Assembly: GCF_030397665.1 (NCBI RefSeq)
Contig: NZ_JAPUBT010000003.1
Location: 248,001-312,000, forward strand
Direction of reading: 5' to 3'
Length of the DNA stretch: 64,000 nucleotides
From: Janthinobacterium sp. SUN073
GTDB taxonomy: Bacteria > Pseudomonadota > Gammaproteobacteria > Burkholderiales > Burkholderiaceae_D
The notes under the pieces: model-generated
What the model was told of the DNA's origin: nothing
What the model saw: only the letters and a program-made list of their open reading frames with translations
Database searches by the model: none
Shown: in pieces, positions 1-8,144 of the stretch
Position numbering within the stretch: position 1 is the stretch's first letter
Layout: each line of letters begins with the position of its first letter
Program-made: the position numbers and the translations under genes

Positions 1-2439
1 ATAGCCGCTTTCTTCGGCAGGACGCGCCACCACCTGCATGGCGTCGGACGGCAAGGCGCGGCCCGGCACGGGGGCGACCGGGAAGTCGGCATCGACTCTG
101 GCCACGGCCAGCGCACCGGCAACCTGCAAAGCCAAGGGCTGGCGGATGTCCTGCGCCGCCACTTTCACGTGCAAGGTGCCTTGCCTGTCTGCCGCGTCGA
201 AATACCAGCCTTCGACTGCCTTGTCGTAGGCGGCGCGCTCACCGGATGCCGCGATCAGTCGTTCGCCAGCGCGCACCGCTACCGGTGCCTGGCCCGCCAG
301 CATGCGCAGCGCATAACCGCGGCGCGCTTCCTGGTCCTGGTACTGGCCATCGACGGCGCCGATGTCGACCTGCACATCGGCGCCCGTCTGGCGCATGCGG
401 ATGACTTGCTGGCTGAAGGCGCCGCCCTGGTACTGGCGCGTATTGCCGTCGTCTTCATACAGGGTGTAGTCGGAATCGCCGTGCGGGTAGATGTCGAGCG
501 TGAGTTGATCCTTCGGCTTCTGGCCGTCGTACAGCATTTCCGGATACATGGGCAGGATGGCGCCGGCGCGCACGAACACGGGCAGTTTATCGAGCGTCAC
601 CTGCATGTCCAGGTCGCGCCCTTTCGCGTCCGCCGTGGCCTGACGGCCATCCCAGTAGTCGTACCACGTGCCCTGCGGCAGGTGGATGCCCTTGCGCCAG
701 CCGCCGCTGACGGCCTGGCTGCGGTAGACGGGCGCCACCAGCACGTCGCGCCCCAGCAGGAATTGGTATTTATACGCTTCCGTGTAGGCGGCCGGGTCTT
801 GCGGGTAATCCCACATCAGGCCGCGCACCAGCGGCGCGCCCGATTGCTCCGCTTCGCGCACGAGGGTATACATATACGGCGTGAGGCGCATCTTGAGTTT
901 CAGATAGCGGCGGTTGATGTCGCGGTACGGCTCATCGAACCACCACGGATGCTTGCGTTCGGCCGCGGCCCAGCCGGACATGCCCATCAGGACGGGCGTA
1001 AAGCTTTTCCACTGCAAGTCGCGCAGATAGGTTTCCGGACTGCCGCCGAAGATGGCGTCCACGTCGCCCGATGCATACGCCTGGCCGGACAGGCCCGAGC
1101 CGATCAGGGTCGGGATGTGCCAGCGGATGTAGTCCCAGCTGGCGCTCTGGTCGCCCGTCCACGCCACGGCGTAGCGCTGGATGCCGGCCCAGCCCATCAC
1201 CGTCCACAGGAAGGGGCGGCTGTCGGAGTTGTTCAGGATGCCATCATAGGCCGACTTGTTCGCGTCCATGGCAAACTGGTAGCCCTTGCCCGTCCACGCC
1301 ACGTCCAGCTTTTGCACGCGGCTGCCCGCCTGGCCCACTTCCCAGGCGATCTTGTCGACGCCGTTTTCCGTCCACAGGCCCGTGCGAAAGCCATAGCCAG
1401 CCAGGCCCTTCACCGTTTCCGGCAAATTCGTGTAGCCGCAGCCGTAGCCGTCGTTGGGTAGAATCCAGCCGCCCGGCATGTCGTGTGCGCGGTACTGGCG
1501 CGCCACCGTCTCCACCACGTCGGGCGTCTTGCCCGTCGGGCCATCGGTCCAGCCCTTCGGCACGGAGCCCGGTTTTTTCACGTTGTCGCCATCGTTGTAG
1601 CAATCGGCGTCGCCGTATTCCAGCGCCCAGCGGGGCAGCATGCGCGCGCGGCCCGTCAAATCCGTGTAGCGGGCGACGACGTCGCGCAAGTCCTTGCCGA
1701 CAAAGAAATACGCGTCGAAACGGCCTTCCGCGTGCTGCAGCGAGATCTGCTCCTTATCGCGCAAGTCGTAGTGCCCGTCGGACCAGGTATTGCGCAGCAT
1801 GCCCCAGCCCCTTGAACTCATCAAAAATGGCGCGGGATTCGGGCGGTCGCCCTCTTCCCAGCCGCCCGAATACGACACGGGCACTTGCTTGCCCTTGAAT
1901 TCGAAGCGGCCATTTTGCTGGCCGCCGCCAAAGTAACGCTCGCCCGGGAGGCTCGATAGCACCTGCACGCCCTGCTTGTCGTCGAGCGACAGCGGCTGCA
2001 CTTCGCGCCACAGCGGCACCAGGTCGCCCTTGCGGTACAAGGTAAAGCGCAGCGGTTTGCGGTCGATGCGCAGGCTCAGGGCCTCGGTGCTGATCAGGAT
2101 ATGCCCGGGCTGCTCATTGATCTGGTACGCCACCTGCGCGGCAGGCTGGCCCACGACGATGGGCGCGGCCTTATCGCCCGGCCCCGTCAAGCCCGCCTTG
2201 CCGCCCGCCTGGATGCGCAGCACGTCCGCCTGCGGCAGGCTGATACGCAGCTGCACGCCCGTGTCGCTGCGCACATCCCAGCCCAGTGCCTCGCCCTTGG
2301 TCACGTCGGCCGCATGCACGGCACTCAAGCTTGTCAGGTTGCCGATAGGCGCGGCCTGCAGGCCCGGCGCGGCCAATGTGGCGAGGGCGGCGAGGACACA
2401 GGCGGCAAGGGCGCGGCGGGGAAGCGGGAGAGATTTCAT
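1..2439 (-). CDS. GH31 glycoside hydrolase, probable alpha-N-acetylgalactosaminidase (3' end outside window)
   Basis: The first 813 codons are visible with no stop, so the C-terminus lies beyond base 1. A signal peptide (MKSLPLPRR followed by an Ala/Leu-rich core to about residue 30) indicates export. The GH31 barrel is recognisable. The likely nucleophile is Asp379 in KLDVAWTGKGY and the acid/base is Asp430 in WTGDQSASW. The KLDVAW context differs from the WxDMNE of ordinary alpha-glucosidases and resembles the GH31 alpha-N-acetylgalactosaminidase subgroup, as I recall it. It is divergent from the GalNAc operon beginning at 2787 and probably shares its AgaR-controlled intergenic region, so a role in releasing GalNAc from alpha-linked glycans is consistent. 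GH31 membership is firm. The specificity is inferred from the motif and the neighbours; an alpha-galactosidase or alpha-glucosidase role is not excluded. Confidence 0.82.
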   Translation of the reverse strand, partial: MKSLPLPRRALAACVLAALATLAAPGLQAAPIGNLTSLSAVHAADVTKGEALGWDVRSDTGVQLRISLPQADVLRIQAGGKAGLTGPGDKAAPIVVGQPAAQVAYQINEQPGHILISTEALSLRIDRKPLRFTLYRKGDLVPLWREVQPLSLDDKQGVQVLSSLPGERYFGGGQQNGRFEFKGKQVPVSYSGGWEEGDRPNPAPFLMSSRGWGMLRNTWSDGHYDLRDKEQISLQHAEGRFDAYFFVGKDLRDVVARYTDLTGRARMLPRWALEYGDADCYNDGDNVKKPGSVPKGWTDGPTGKTPDVVETVARQYRAHDMPGGWILPNDGYGCGYTNLPETVKGLAGYGFRTGLWTENGVDKIAWEVGQAGSRVQKLDVAWTGKGYQFAMDANKSAYDGILNNSDSRPFLWTVMGWAGIQRYAVAWTGDQSASWDYIRWHIPTLIGSGLSGQAYASGDVDAIFGGSPETYLRDLQWKSFTPVLMGMSGWAAAERKHPWWFDEPYRDINRRYLKLKMRLTPYMYTLVREAEQSGAPLVRGLMWDYPQDPAAYTEAYKYQFLLGRDVLVAPVYRSQAVSGGWRKGIHLPQGTWYDYWDGRQATADAKGRDLDMQVTLDKLPVFVRAGAILPMYPEMLYDGQKPKDQLTLDIYPHGDSDYTLYEDDGNTRQYQGGAFSQQVIRMRQTGADVQVDIGAVDGQYQDQEARRGYALRMLAGQAPVAVRAGERLIAASGERAAYDKAVEGWYFDAADRQGTLHVKVAAQDIRQPLALQVAGALAVARVDADFPVAPVPGRALPSDAMQVVARPAEESGY

Positions 2440-2786
2440 CTATTGGCTTTCAGAAAATCGAAGTGATGGAAATACTTTAAGAAGAAAAATAAATATCGTC
2501 AATCAAAAGAAAGTTAAAGCGACAATTTATTAATAAAATGCCTAAAATTGGCGTGATTTTCTTACGTTTCGCCAAAATTTCACAAAACATACTTTCGTTA
2601 TCGTCGCATTTCAGCGACAGGCGGCAGCGCAACAGGGTTTCATGCGGCACTGCAACACGATTGAAAGGGGATAAAACGACATTATTTCGCAAGCCATGTA
2701 ACTATTTACTTTCGTTTTACTTTCGTATTTGACTTTTCGAAATTTAGTATTTATGCTTTCTCCAACAAACACTTTATTGACACTCC
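2440..2786. promoter_or_regulatory. Divergent GalNAc promoter region with repeated AgaR-like operators
   Basis: This 347-base gene-free stretch is AT-rich compared with its surroundings and separates the GH31 gene from agaS. The motif ACTTTCG occurs at 2591-2597, 2708-2714 and 2719-2725, with a related CTTTTCG at 2733-2739. The 2708 and 2719 copies are 11 bases apart, about one helical turn. They resemble the TTTCRTTTYRTTT core of the operator known for the DeoR-family regulator AgaR of E. coli, and an agaR homologue lies at 6241. The cluster sits 48-80 bases before agaS, where binding would block its promoter. I see no convincing -35/-10 pair. Confidence 0.55.
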
Positions 2787-3923
2787 ATGACTACCCTTCT
2801 TCAGCGTGACATTCAAACCTGGCGCGACATCGGCGGCCTGCACACGGCCGAGGAAATCGCCCACCAGCCGGCCATCTGGCGCGCGCTGGCCGGCATCTTG
2901 CGCAAGGAACAAGCCAGCCTGGCCGCCTTCCTGGGCGACGCGCTGTCCAATCCACAGCAACGCGTCATCCTGACGGGCGCCGGCAGCTCCGCCTATGTGG
3001 GCGAAATCGTCGTCGATACCCTGAATGCGGCCTGGCCCGCGCAAATCCGCGCCATCGCCACCACGACGTTGCTGACGCACCACGAGCTGTACCTGGAAGC
3101 GGATGCCCCTATCCTGCTCGTCTCGTTTGCCCGCAGCGGCGACAGCCCGGAAAGCCTGGCGGCCGTGGAACTGCTGCGCCAGGTCGTGCCCCGCGCGCGC
3201 TTCCTGAACATCACCTGCAACGCCGACGGCAAGCTGGCGCGCCAGGGCGCCAATGACAGCAACACCTATAACCTGCTGATGCCGGAAGGCAGCTGCGACC
3301 GCGGCTTCGCCATGACCAGCAGTTTCAGCAGCATGCTGCTGGCGGCCCTGTCGGTACTTGGCCAGGACACGGATTTGTCCCGCCTGGAGACCCTGGCGCA
3401 GCTGGGCGAACACGCCTTGCGCGACTGGTCCGCCGCCGTGGCGGACCTGGGCTCGACACCCGTACAGCGCGTCGTCTACCTGGGCAGCGGCCCGCTGGAA
3501 GCGCTGGCCAAGGAAGCGGCATTGAAAATCCTGGAATTGACGGGCGGCCGCGTGATGGCGATGGCAAATACCGCGCTGGGTTTCCGCCACGGCCCGAAAT
3601 CGGCCGTCACCACGGAGTCGCTGGTAATCCTGCTGCGCAGCAGCAAGCCCTTGGCGCGCCAGTACGAAGACGACCTATTGAAAGAACTGCAGCGCGACAG
3701 CGTGGCGCAGACGTGCCTGACGGTAGGCATCGGCGGCGACCTGTCAGCCGACGCCCCGGCCTGGCCCGACGCCTGGCTGGCCCCGCTGTGGCTGCTGATG
3801 GCGCAGCAATATGCGCTGCACCAGTCCGCGCTGCTGCAACTGCGCCCCGACAATCCATTCGCCGGCGGCATCGTCAACCGTGTCGTGCAGGGCGTCACCA
3901 TCTATGGCCATGACCAATTCTAA
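2787..3923 (+). CDS. agaS: D-galactosamine-6-phosphate deaminase/isomerase AgaS (SIS domains)
   Basis: This 378-residue protein has two sugar-isomerase (SIS) domains. The first carries the phosphosugar-binding signature ILTGAGSSAYVG (about residues 56-67) and SFARSGDSPES; the second carries VVYLGSGPLEALAKEAALK. Length and motifs match AgaS (about 384 residues in E. coli), which deaminates and isomerises galactosamine-6-phosphate to tagatose-6-phosphate in the cytoplasm. It is the first gene of the operon and overlaps the start of the kinase gene. A glucosamine-6-phosphate deaminase of the NagB-II/GlmS type is the alternative, but the aga context favours AgaS. Confidence 0.9.
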   Translation: MTTLLQRDIQTWRDIGGLHTAEEIAHQPAIWRALAGILRKEQASLAAFLGDALSNPQQRVILTGAGSSAYVGEIVVDTLNAAWPAQIRAIATTTLLTHHELYLEADAPILLVSFARSGDSPESLAAVELLRQVVPRARFLNITCNADGKLARQGANDSNTYNLLMPEGSCDRGFAMTSSFSSMLLAALSVLGQDTDLSRLETLAQLGEHALRDWSAAVADLGSTPVQRVVYLGSGPLEALAKEAALKILELTGGRVMAMANTALGFRHGPKSAVTTESLVILLRSSKPLARQYEDDLLKELQRDSVAQTCLTVGIGGDLSADAPAWPDAWLAPLWLLMAQQYALHQSALLQLRPDNPFAGGIVNRVVQGVTIYGHDQF

Positions 3924-4863
3924 TTCCATCCAGGGCTTTCACGGCATCGACATCGGCGGCAGCAAGATGGAGCTGGTCGCCTTTGCCGACCGCGACGGCG
4001 CGCTGGCCGAGGTATTCCGCGAACGGGTAGCCACGCCCGGTGACGATTTTGCCGCCTTCGTGCAAGCGATCGTCGACCTGGTGGCGCGCGGCGACCTGGC
4101 ACTGGGCACGACGGCGCCCGTCGGCATCGGTTTACCCGGCGTGATCGACAGCGCCAGCGGCCGGCAACTGAGCTCCAACGTGCCGGCCCTGAACGGCCGC
4201 CTGGTGGCGCAAACCCTGCAGCAGGCCTTAAAACGCCCTGTCGCCATCGGCAACGATTGCCAGTGCTTCGCCCTGTCCGAAGCGCAAGGCGGCGCGGCCG
4301 GGAATGCCGCCAGCATGTTCGGCGCCATCCTCGGCACGGGCGCCGGCGGCGGCTACTGCGTGGGCGGCCAACTGCTGCGCGGCTTTAACGGCGTGGCCGG
4401 CGAATGGGGCCACTGGAGCCTGCCCGCCACCCTGCTGGTGCAGCACGGCCTGGCCGAATACCCCTGCCCGTGCGGCAAGACGGGCTGCCTGGAACGCTAT
4501 GTCTCCGGCCCCGCCATGCGCAAAATCCACGCACATTTTGGCGGCGATGGCGCCGAACCGCTGGCGATCGTGGCGCGCGCCAACATGGGCGATGCCGTGG
4601 CCCAGCGCACGGTGGCCGTGCACCTCGACGTGCTGGGCCACGCGCTGGCCGGCCTGGTACTGGCCTACGACCCGCACGTCATCGTGCTCGGCGGCGGCCT
4701 GTCCAAACTGCCGCACCTGTACGACAAGCTGCCGGCCGCCGTGAAGCGCCATCTGTTCCCCGGCGTGCACGTGCCGCCCATTTTGCCACCCCGCTTTGGC
4801 GACGCCGGCGGCGCGCGCGGCGCGGCCCTTTTGATACGACAACATACCAAGGCGTCAACATGA
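3904..4863 (+). CDS. agaK: ROK-family N-acetylgalactosamine kinase
   Basis: A 319-residue ROK-family sugar kinase. It has the N-terminal phosphate-binding motif FHGIDIGGSKMEL, the glycine-rich ATP region LGTGAGGGYCVGGQ, the EWGHW motif, and the zinc-binding ROK signature CPCGKTGCLERYVSGPA. In-frame ATGs occur at 3904 and 3910, both inside the end of agaS, so translation is probably coupled. I take the first. The gene overlaps the next start by four bases (ATGA). Between agaS and agaZ, and with an MFS permease rather than PTS components in the operon, it most likely phosphorylates imported GalNAc to GalNAc-6-phosphate, as AgaK does in Shewanella. Specificity within the ROK family is inferred from context. 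Confidence 0.85.
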   Translation: MAMTNSNSIQGFHGIDIGGSKMELVAFADRDGALAEVFRERVATPGDDFAAFVQAIVDLVARGDLALGTTAPVGIGLPGVIDSASGRQLSSNVPALNGRLVAQTLQQALKRPVAIGNDCQCFALSEAQGGAAGNAASMFGAILGTGAGGGYCVGGQLLRGFNGVAGEWGHWSLPATLLVQHGLAEYPCPCGKTGCLERYVSGPAMRKIHAHFGGDGAEPLAIVARANMGDAVAQRTVAVHLDVLGHALAGLVLAYDPHVIVLGGGLSKLPHLYDKLPAAVKRHLFPGVHVPPILPPRFGDAGGARGAALLIRQHTKAST

Positions 4864-6206
4864 TGAAGCAAGTGGAAAACCCGACCTTTACCTTGTCCCC
4901 GATCCAGCAAGTGATCAAGGCACACCGCCGCGGCGAACGCGTGGGACTGTACGCCGTGTGCTGCAGCCACCCGAGCGTGCTGCGCGCCGCCATGCGCGTG
5001 GCCAGCGAGTACGACACCGTGCTGCTGGTCGAGGCGACCTCGAACCAGGTGGACCAGTTCGGCGGCTACACGGGCATGACGCCGGTCGTTTTCCGCGACA
5101 CCATGCTGGCACTGGCGCGGGAACAGGGTTTCCCGACCGAACGCCTGGTGCTGGGCGGCGATCATCTGGGCCCGAACGCCTGGCAGCACCTCGATGCGGC
5201 CACCGCGATGGCCCACGCAGAGACCCTGATCGCCGCGTATGCGGCGGCCGGCTTCCATAAAATCCACCTCGATTGCAGCATGCGCTGCGTTGATGACCCT
5301 TTGCAGCTCGACGATGAAACCGTGGCGGCCCGCTCGGCGCGCCTGTGCCTCGTCGCCGAAACCGCGGCAGCGGCCGCCGGCTTCGCGCCGCCCGTCTACG
5401 TGATCGGCACGGAAGTGCCGATACCCGGCGGTGAAGCGTCCTTGGCGCAGGCCGGCGCCGTCACCAGCCCGCAGGCAGCGCACCGCACGCTGGACGTGCA
5501 CCGCCGCGCCTTCCTGGATAACGACCTGCATGGCGCCTGGCGCCGTGTGATCGCCATGGTGGTGCAGCCGGGCGTCGATTTCGATCAGTGCAGCATCCAG
5601 CATTACGATGCGCCGGCGGCCGCCGAGCTGTCGGCCTTCGTCGCCGAGCAGCCCGGCCTCGTGTTCGAAGCCCATTCCACCGACTACCAGCGCGAATCGG
5701 CCCTGCACGCCATGGTGCGCGACCATTTCGCCATCCTGAAAGTGGGGCCGGCCGCCACCTTCGCCCTGCGCGAGGCGCTGTACGCGCTATGCCAGATCGA
5801 GCAGGAACTGCTGCCGGCACACGCCACTTCGCAGCTGATGCAAGTGCTCGACGATGTGATGCTGGCCAAGCCGAAGCACTGGGTCAAGCATTACCTGGGC
5901 ACGCCGCAAGAACAACGCCTGATGCGCCGCTACGGCTTGAGCGACCGTTGCCGCTATTACTGGGGCGAGCCGGAAGTGGCGGCCAGCGTCGACAAGCTGC
6001 TGGCCAACCTGGACGGCCTGACGATTCCGCTGCCGCTGCTGAGCCAGCATTTGCCGGAACAGTACCTGGCCGTGGTGCAAGGCAGCCTGGCAGCCGAGGC
6101 GCCGGCCTTGATCGAGCACAAAATCGGCAGCTTGCTGGCGCAATATGCGCGCGCCTGCAACCGCAATACGGCCGTCCCCGTCGTTGCCGAAGCGGCAATC
6201 TGTTAA
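4860..6206 (+). CDS. agaZ: Tagatose-1,6-bisphosphate aldolase subunit, GatZ/KbaZ/AgaZ family
   Basis: A 448-residue member of the GatZ/KbaZ family. Recognisable blocks are GVYAVC-like RVGLYAVCCSHPSVL, EATSNQVDQFGGYTGM, LGGDHLGPN, HLDCSMRC, and VIGTEVPIPGG. The start at 4860 overlaps the kinase stop (ATGA); a second ATG follows at 4863. In E. coli, KbaZ is the non-catalytic partner of the aldolase KbaY. No KbaY-like gene is in this window. In Shewanella-type GalNAc pathways AgaZ is taken to act as the aldolase, yielding dihydroxyacetone phosphate and glyceraldehyde-3-phosphate. A tagatose-6-phosphate kinase is also missing here and must be elsewhere in the genome. Confidence 0.9.
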   Translation: MMKQVENPTFTLSPIQQVIKAHRRGERVGLYAVCCSHPSVLRAAMRVASEYDTVLLVEATSNQVDQFGGYTGMTPVVFRDTMLALAREQGFPTERLVLGGDHLGPNAWQHLDAATAMAHAETLIAAYAAAGFHKIHLDCSMRCVDDPLQLDDETVAARSARLCLVAETAAAAAGFAPPVYVIGTEVPIPGGEASLAQAGAVTSPQAAHRTLDVHRRAFLDNDLHGAWRRVIAMVVQPGVDFDQCSIQHYDAPAAAELSAFVAEQPGLVFEAHSTDYQRESALHAMVRDHFAILKVGPAATFALREALYALCQIEQELLPAHATSQLMQVLDDVMLAKPKHWVKHYLGTPQEQRLMRRYGLSDRCRYYWGEPEVAASVDKLLANLDGLTIPLPLLSQHLPEQYLAVVQGSLAAEAPALIEHKIGSLLAQYARACNRNTAVPVVAEAAIC

Positions 6207-6214
6207 GCTCGATA

Positions 6215-6227
6215 TTTTCATTTTTAC
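6215..6227. promoter_or_regulatory. Possible AgaR half-operator before agaR
   Basis: In the 34-base gap between agaZ and agaR the sequence TTTTCATTTTTAC resembles the TTTCGTTTTAC unit repeated before agaS. It could allow autoregulation of agaR, which begins 14 bases downstream. Evidence is motif likeness only. Confidence 0.3.
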
Positions 6228-6240
6228 TGAGCCCGCCACC

Positions 6241-7008
6241 ATGCGAAATACCAGCCAACGCCGTGAATCCATCCTCCACATGCTTACCCAGCAGGGCTCG
6301 GTGCAAGTGACCGATCTGGTGGAAAAGCTCGGCGTGTCCGCGGTCACCATCCGCAGCGACTTGAATGCGCTGGAAGCGCAAGGCATGGCCACGCGCAGCC
6401 ACGGCGGCGCGACCCTGACGCGCACGCCGCCGCTTGAACACACGATACGCCAGAAGGATGCCATCAACCACGAGCAAAAGGAGCGCATCGGCGCCTATGC
6501 GGCGCGGCTGGTGGAACCGGGCGATAACATCATCATCGACTCGGGCACCACCACCATCTCGCTGGCGCGCCATTTGCGCGACGCCACCGGCGTGACGGTG
6601 GCCACGAATGGCCTCAACATCGCCTGGGAACTGGCCGACGCGCCCGGCGTGGACCTGATCCTGACGGGCGGCCTGCTGCGCAAGCAGTCGCTGTCGATCC
6701 AGGGCAGCCAGGCGGAAACCTGTTTGCAGGCGTACAGCTTCGACAAGCTGTTTTTGGGCGTGGATGGCTTCGACCTGCAGTTTGGCGTCACCACCCACCA
6801 CGAAGCGGAAGCGAGCCTGAACCACAAGATGGTGGAACGGGCCAAGAAAATCATCGTCCTCACGGACGCCTCCAAGTTCGGCCGCGTCAGCCTGCACCGC
6901 ATCGTGCAGCTGGACCGCGTCGATACCGTCATCACCGATGCCAGCATCAGCCAGGAGTACCGCGAAGGGCTGCAAAAGCTGGGCATCGAACTTTTTATAG
7001 CGGAATAA
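6241..7008 (+). CDS. agaR: DeoR-family transcriptional repressor AgaR
   Basis: A 255-residue DeoR/GlpR-family regulator. The N-terminal winged helix-turn-helix is clear (RRESILHMLTQQGSVQVTDL, then VSAVTIRSDLNALEAQG, residues about 8-60). The C-terminal effector domain has the family motifs DSGTTTISLARHL, TNGLNIAWEL, LTGGLLRKQSLS, FLGVDGFD and VLTDASKFG. This domain binds phosphorylated sugars in characterised relatives, so a GalNAc-6-P or GalN-6-P effector is expected. I chose the ATG at 6241 because it opens directly into the conserved HTH; longer in-frame extensions would run into agaZ. It lies in the middle of the operon, three bases before agaA. Confidence 0.88.
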   Translation: MRNTSQRRESILHMLTQQGSVQVTDLVEKLGVSAVTIRSDLNALEAQGMATRSHGGATLTRTPPLEHTIRQKDAINHEQKERIGAYAARLVEPGDNIIIDSGTTTISLARHLRDATGVTVATNGLNIAWELADAPGVDLILTGGLLRKQSLSIQGSQAETCLQAYSFDKLFLGVDGFDLQFGVTTHHEAEASLNHKMVERAKKIIVLTDASKFGRVSLHRIVQLDRVDTVITDASISQEYREGLQKLGIELFIAE

Positions 7009-7011
7009 CAC

Positions 7012-8106
7012 ATGCTGAGCGGCAGAATCCTTACCCCATCTGGCTGGATCACGGGCACCATCACTTTTGACCAGCGTATCGTCCAGATACAAGAAGACCC
7101 TGCCGCCGACAGCGCGCTGACCATTTTGCCCGGTTTTATCGACCTGCACGTGCACGGCGCGGCCGGCGTCGACATCATGGAAGGCGGCAACGCGGGCGCC
7201 ACCGTGGCGCAGGTACACGCGCGCCACGGCACCACGGCCCTGCTGGGCACCACCCTGACGGCGAAGGAACCGTCGATTTTGCGCGCCCTGCAAGGCCTGG
7301 CCGGCGTCATCGCCGAGCGTCCGGCCAACGGCGCGCGCATGCTGGGCGTGCACCTGGAAGGCCCGTTTTTGAATTTGCGCCGCCTGGGCGCACAGCCGCC
7401 CGACGTGGTGCAAGCGAGCCTGGCGCTGGTGCAGCGCTTCCACGCCATCGCGCCCATCAAGGTACTCACCATGGCGCCGGAAATCCCCGGCCACCTGGAA
7501 CTGATCCCGCAACTGGTGGCCATGGGTATCCGCGTGCAGATCGGCCACAGCGCCGGCACGTATGACGAAGGCGTGGCCGCCCTGAAAGCCGGCGTCTCCG
7601 GTTTTACCCACCTGTACAACGGCATGACGGGCATGACGCACTACGACCCGGGCATGGTGGGCGCGGCGCTCGCGCATGCCGAATACGCGGAAATCATCCC
7701 CGACCTGCAGCACGTGGCCAAGGGCGCCCTGCGCGCGGCCTTGCGCGCCATCCCGCGCCTGTATGGCGTGACGGACGCCACCTCGGCCACCGGCATGCCC
7801 GATGGCGAATACGGCCTGGGCACGCAGCGCGTCTACAAATGCCTGGGCTGCGTGCGCCTGGCCACGGGCTCCTTGGCCGGCAGCGTGCTGACCATGGACC
7901 AGGCGCTGCGCAATTTCGTCGAGCTGGGCCTGGACCTGGCCGATGCCTCGAACCGTTTGTCGCTGTACCCGGCCGACTACCTGGGTGAATCCGCACGGGG
8001 CCGTTTGGCGCCCGGCGCCTGGGCCGATATCGTCGTCCTCGATCCCCAGTTACAGCCAGTGTCCGTCTTCGTCGAAGGCACGGCCATCGATCTTTCCACC
8101 CGCTAG
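7012..8106 (+). CDS. agaA: N-acetylgalactosamine-6-phosphate deacetylase (NagA family)
   Basis: A 364-residue amidohydrolase of the NagA/AgaA family. It carries the metal-binding FIDLHVHG (His46, His48), HLEGPFLN (Glu116), the histidine motifs GHSAGTYDEG and FTHLYNGMTGM, and the catalytic-region TDATSATGMPDGEYGLG. It removes the acetyl group from GalNAc-6-phosphate to give galactosamine-6-phosphate, the substrate of AgaS. The start is three bases after the agaR stop. Where many NagA proteins have a DGxHV segment, this one reads DLQHV, a small substrate-loop difference. A GlcNAc-6-phosphate deacetylase is the only serious alternative; the aga neighbours argue against it. Confidence 0.88.
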   Translation: MLSGRILTPSGWITGTITFDQRIVQIQEDPAADSALTILPGFIDLHVHGAAGVDIMEGGNAGATVAQVHARHGTTALLGTTLTAKEPSILRALQGLAGVIAERPANGARMLGVHLEGPFLNLRRLGAQPPDVVQASLALVQRFHAIAPIKVLTMAPEIPGHLELIPQLVAMGIRVQIGHSAGTYDEGVAALKAGVSGFTHLYNGMTGMTHYDPGMVGAALAHAEYAEIIPDLQHVAKGALRAALRAIPRLYGVTDATSATGMPDGEYGLGTQRVYKCLGCVRLATGSLAGSVLTMDQALRNFVELGLDLADASNRLSLYPADYLGESARGRLAPGAWADIVVLDPQLQPVSVFVEGTAIDLSTR

Positions 8107-8144
8107 ACCACCTCAACTTACCTCAACCCCGTCCCGGAGTTACC

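Noticed and set aside
169..2011. Plus-strand open frames opposite the GH31 gene, including one of 430 codons
   Set aside because: The minus strand codes a GH31 enzyme with catalytic residues; the plus-strand products match nothing.
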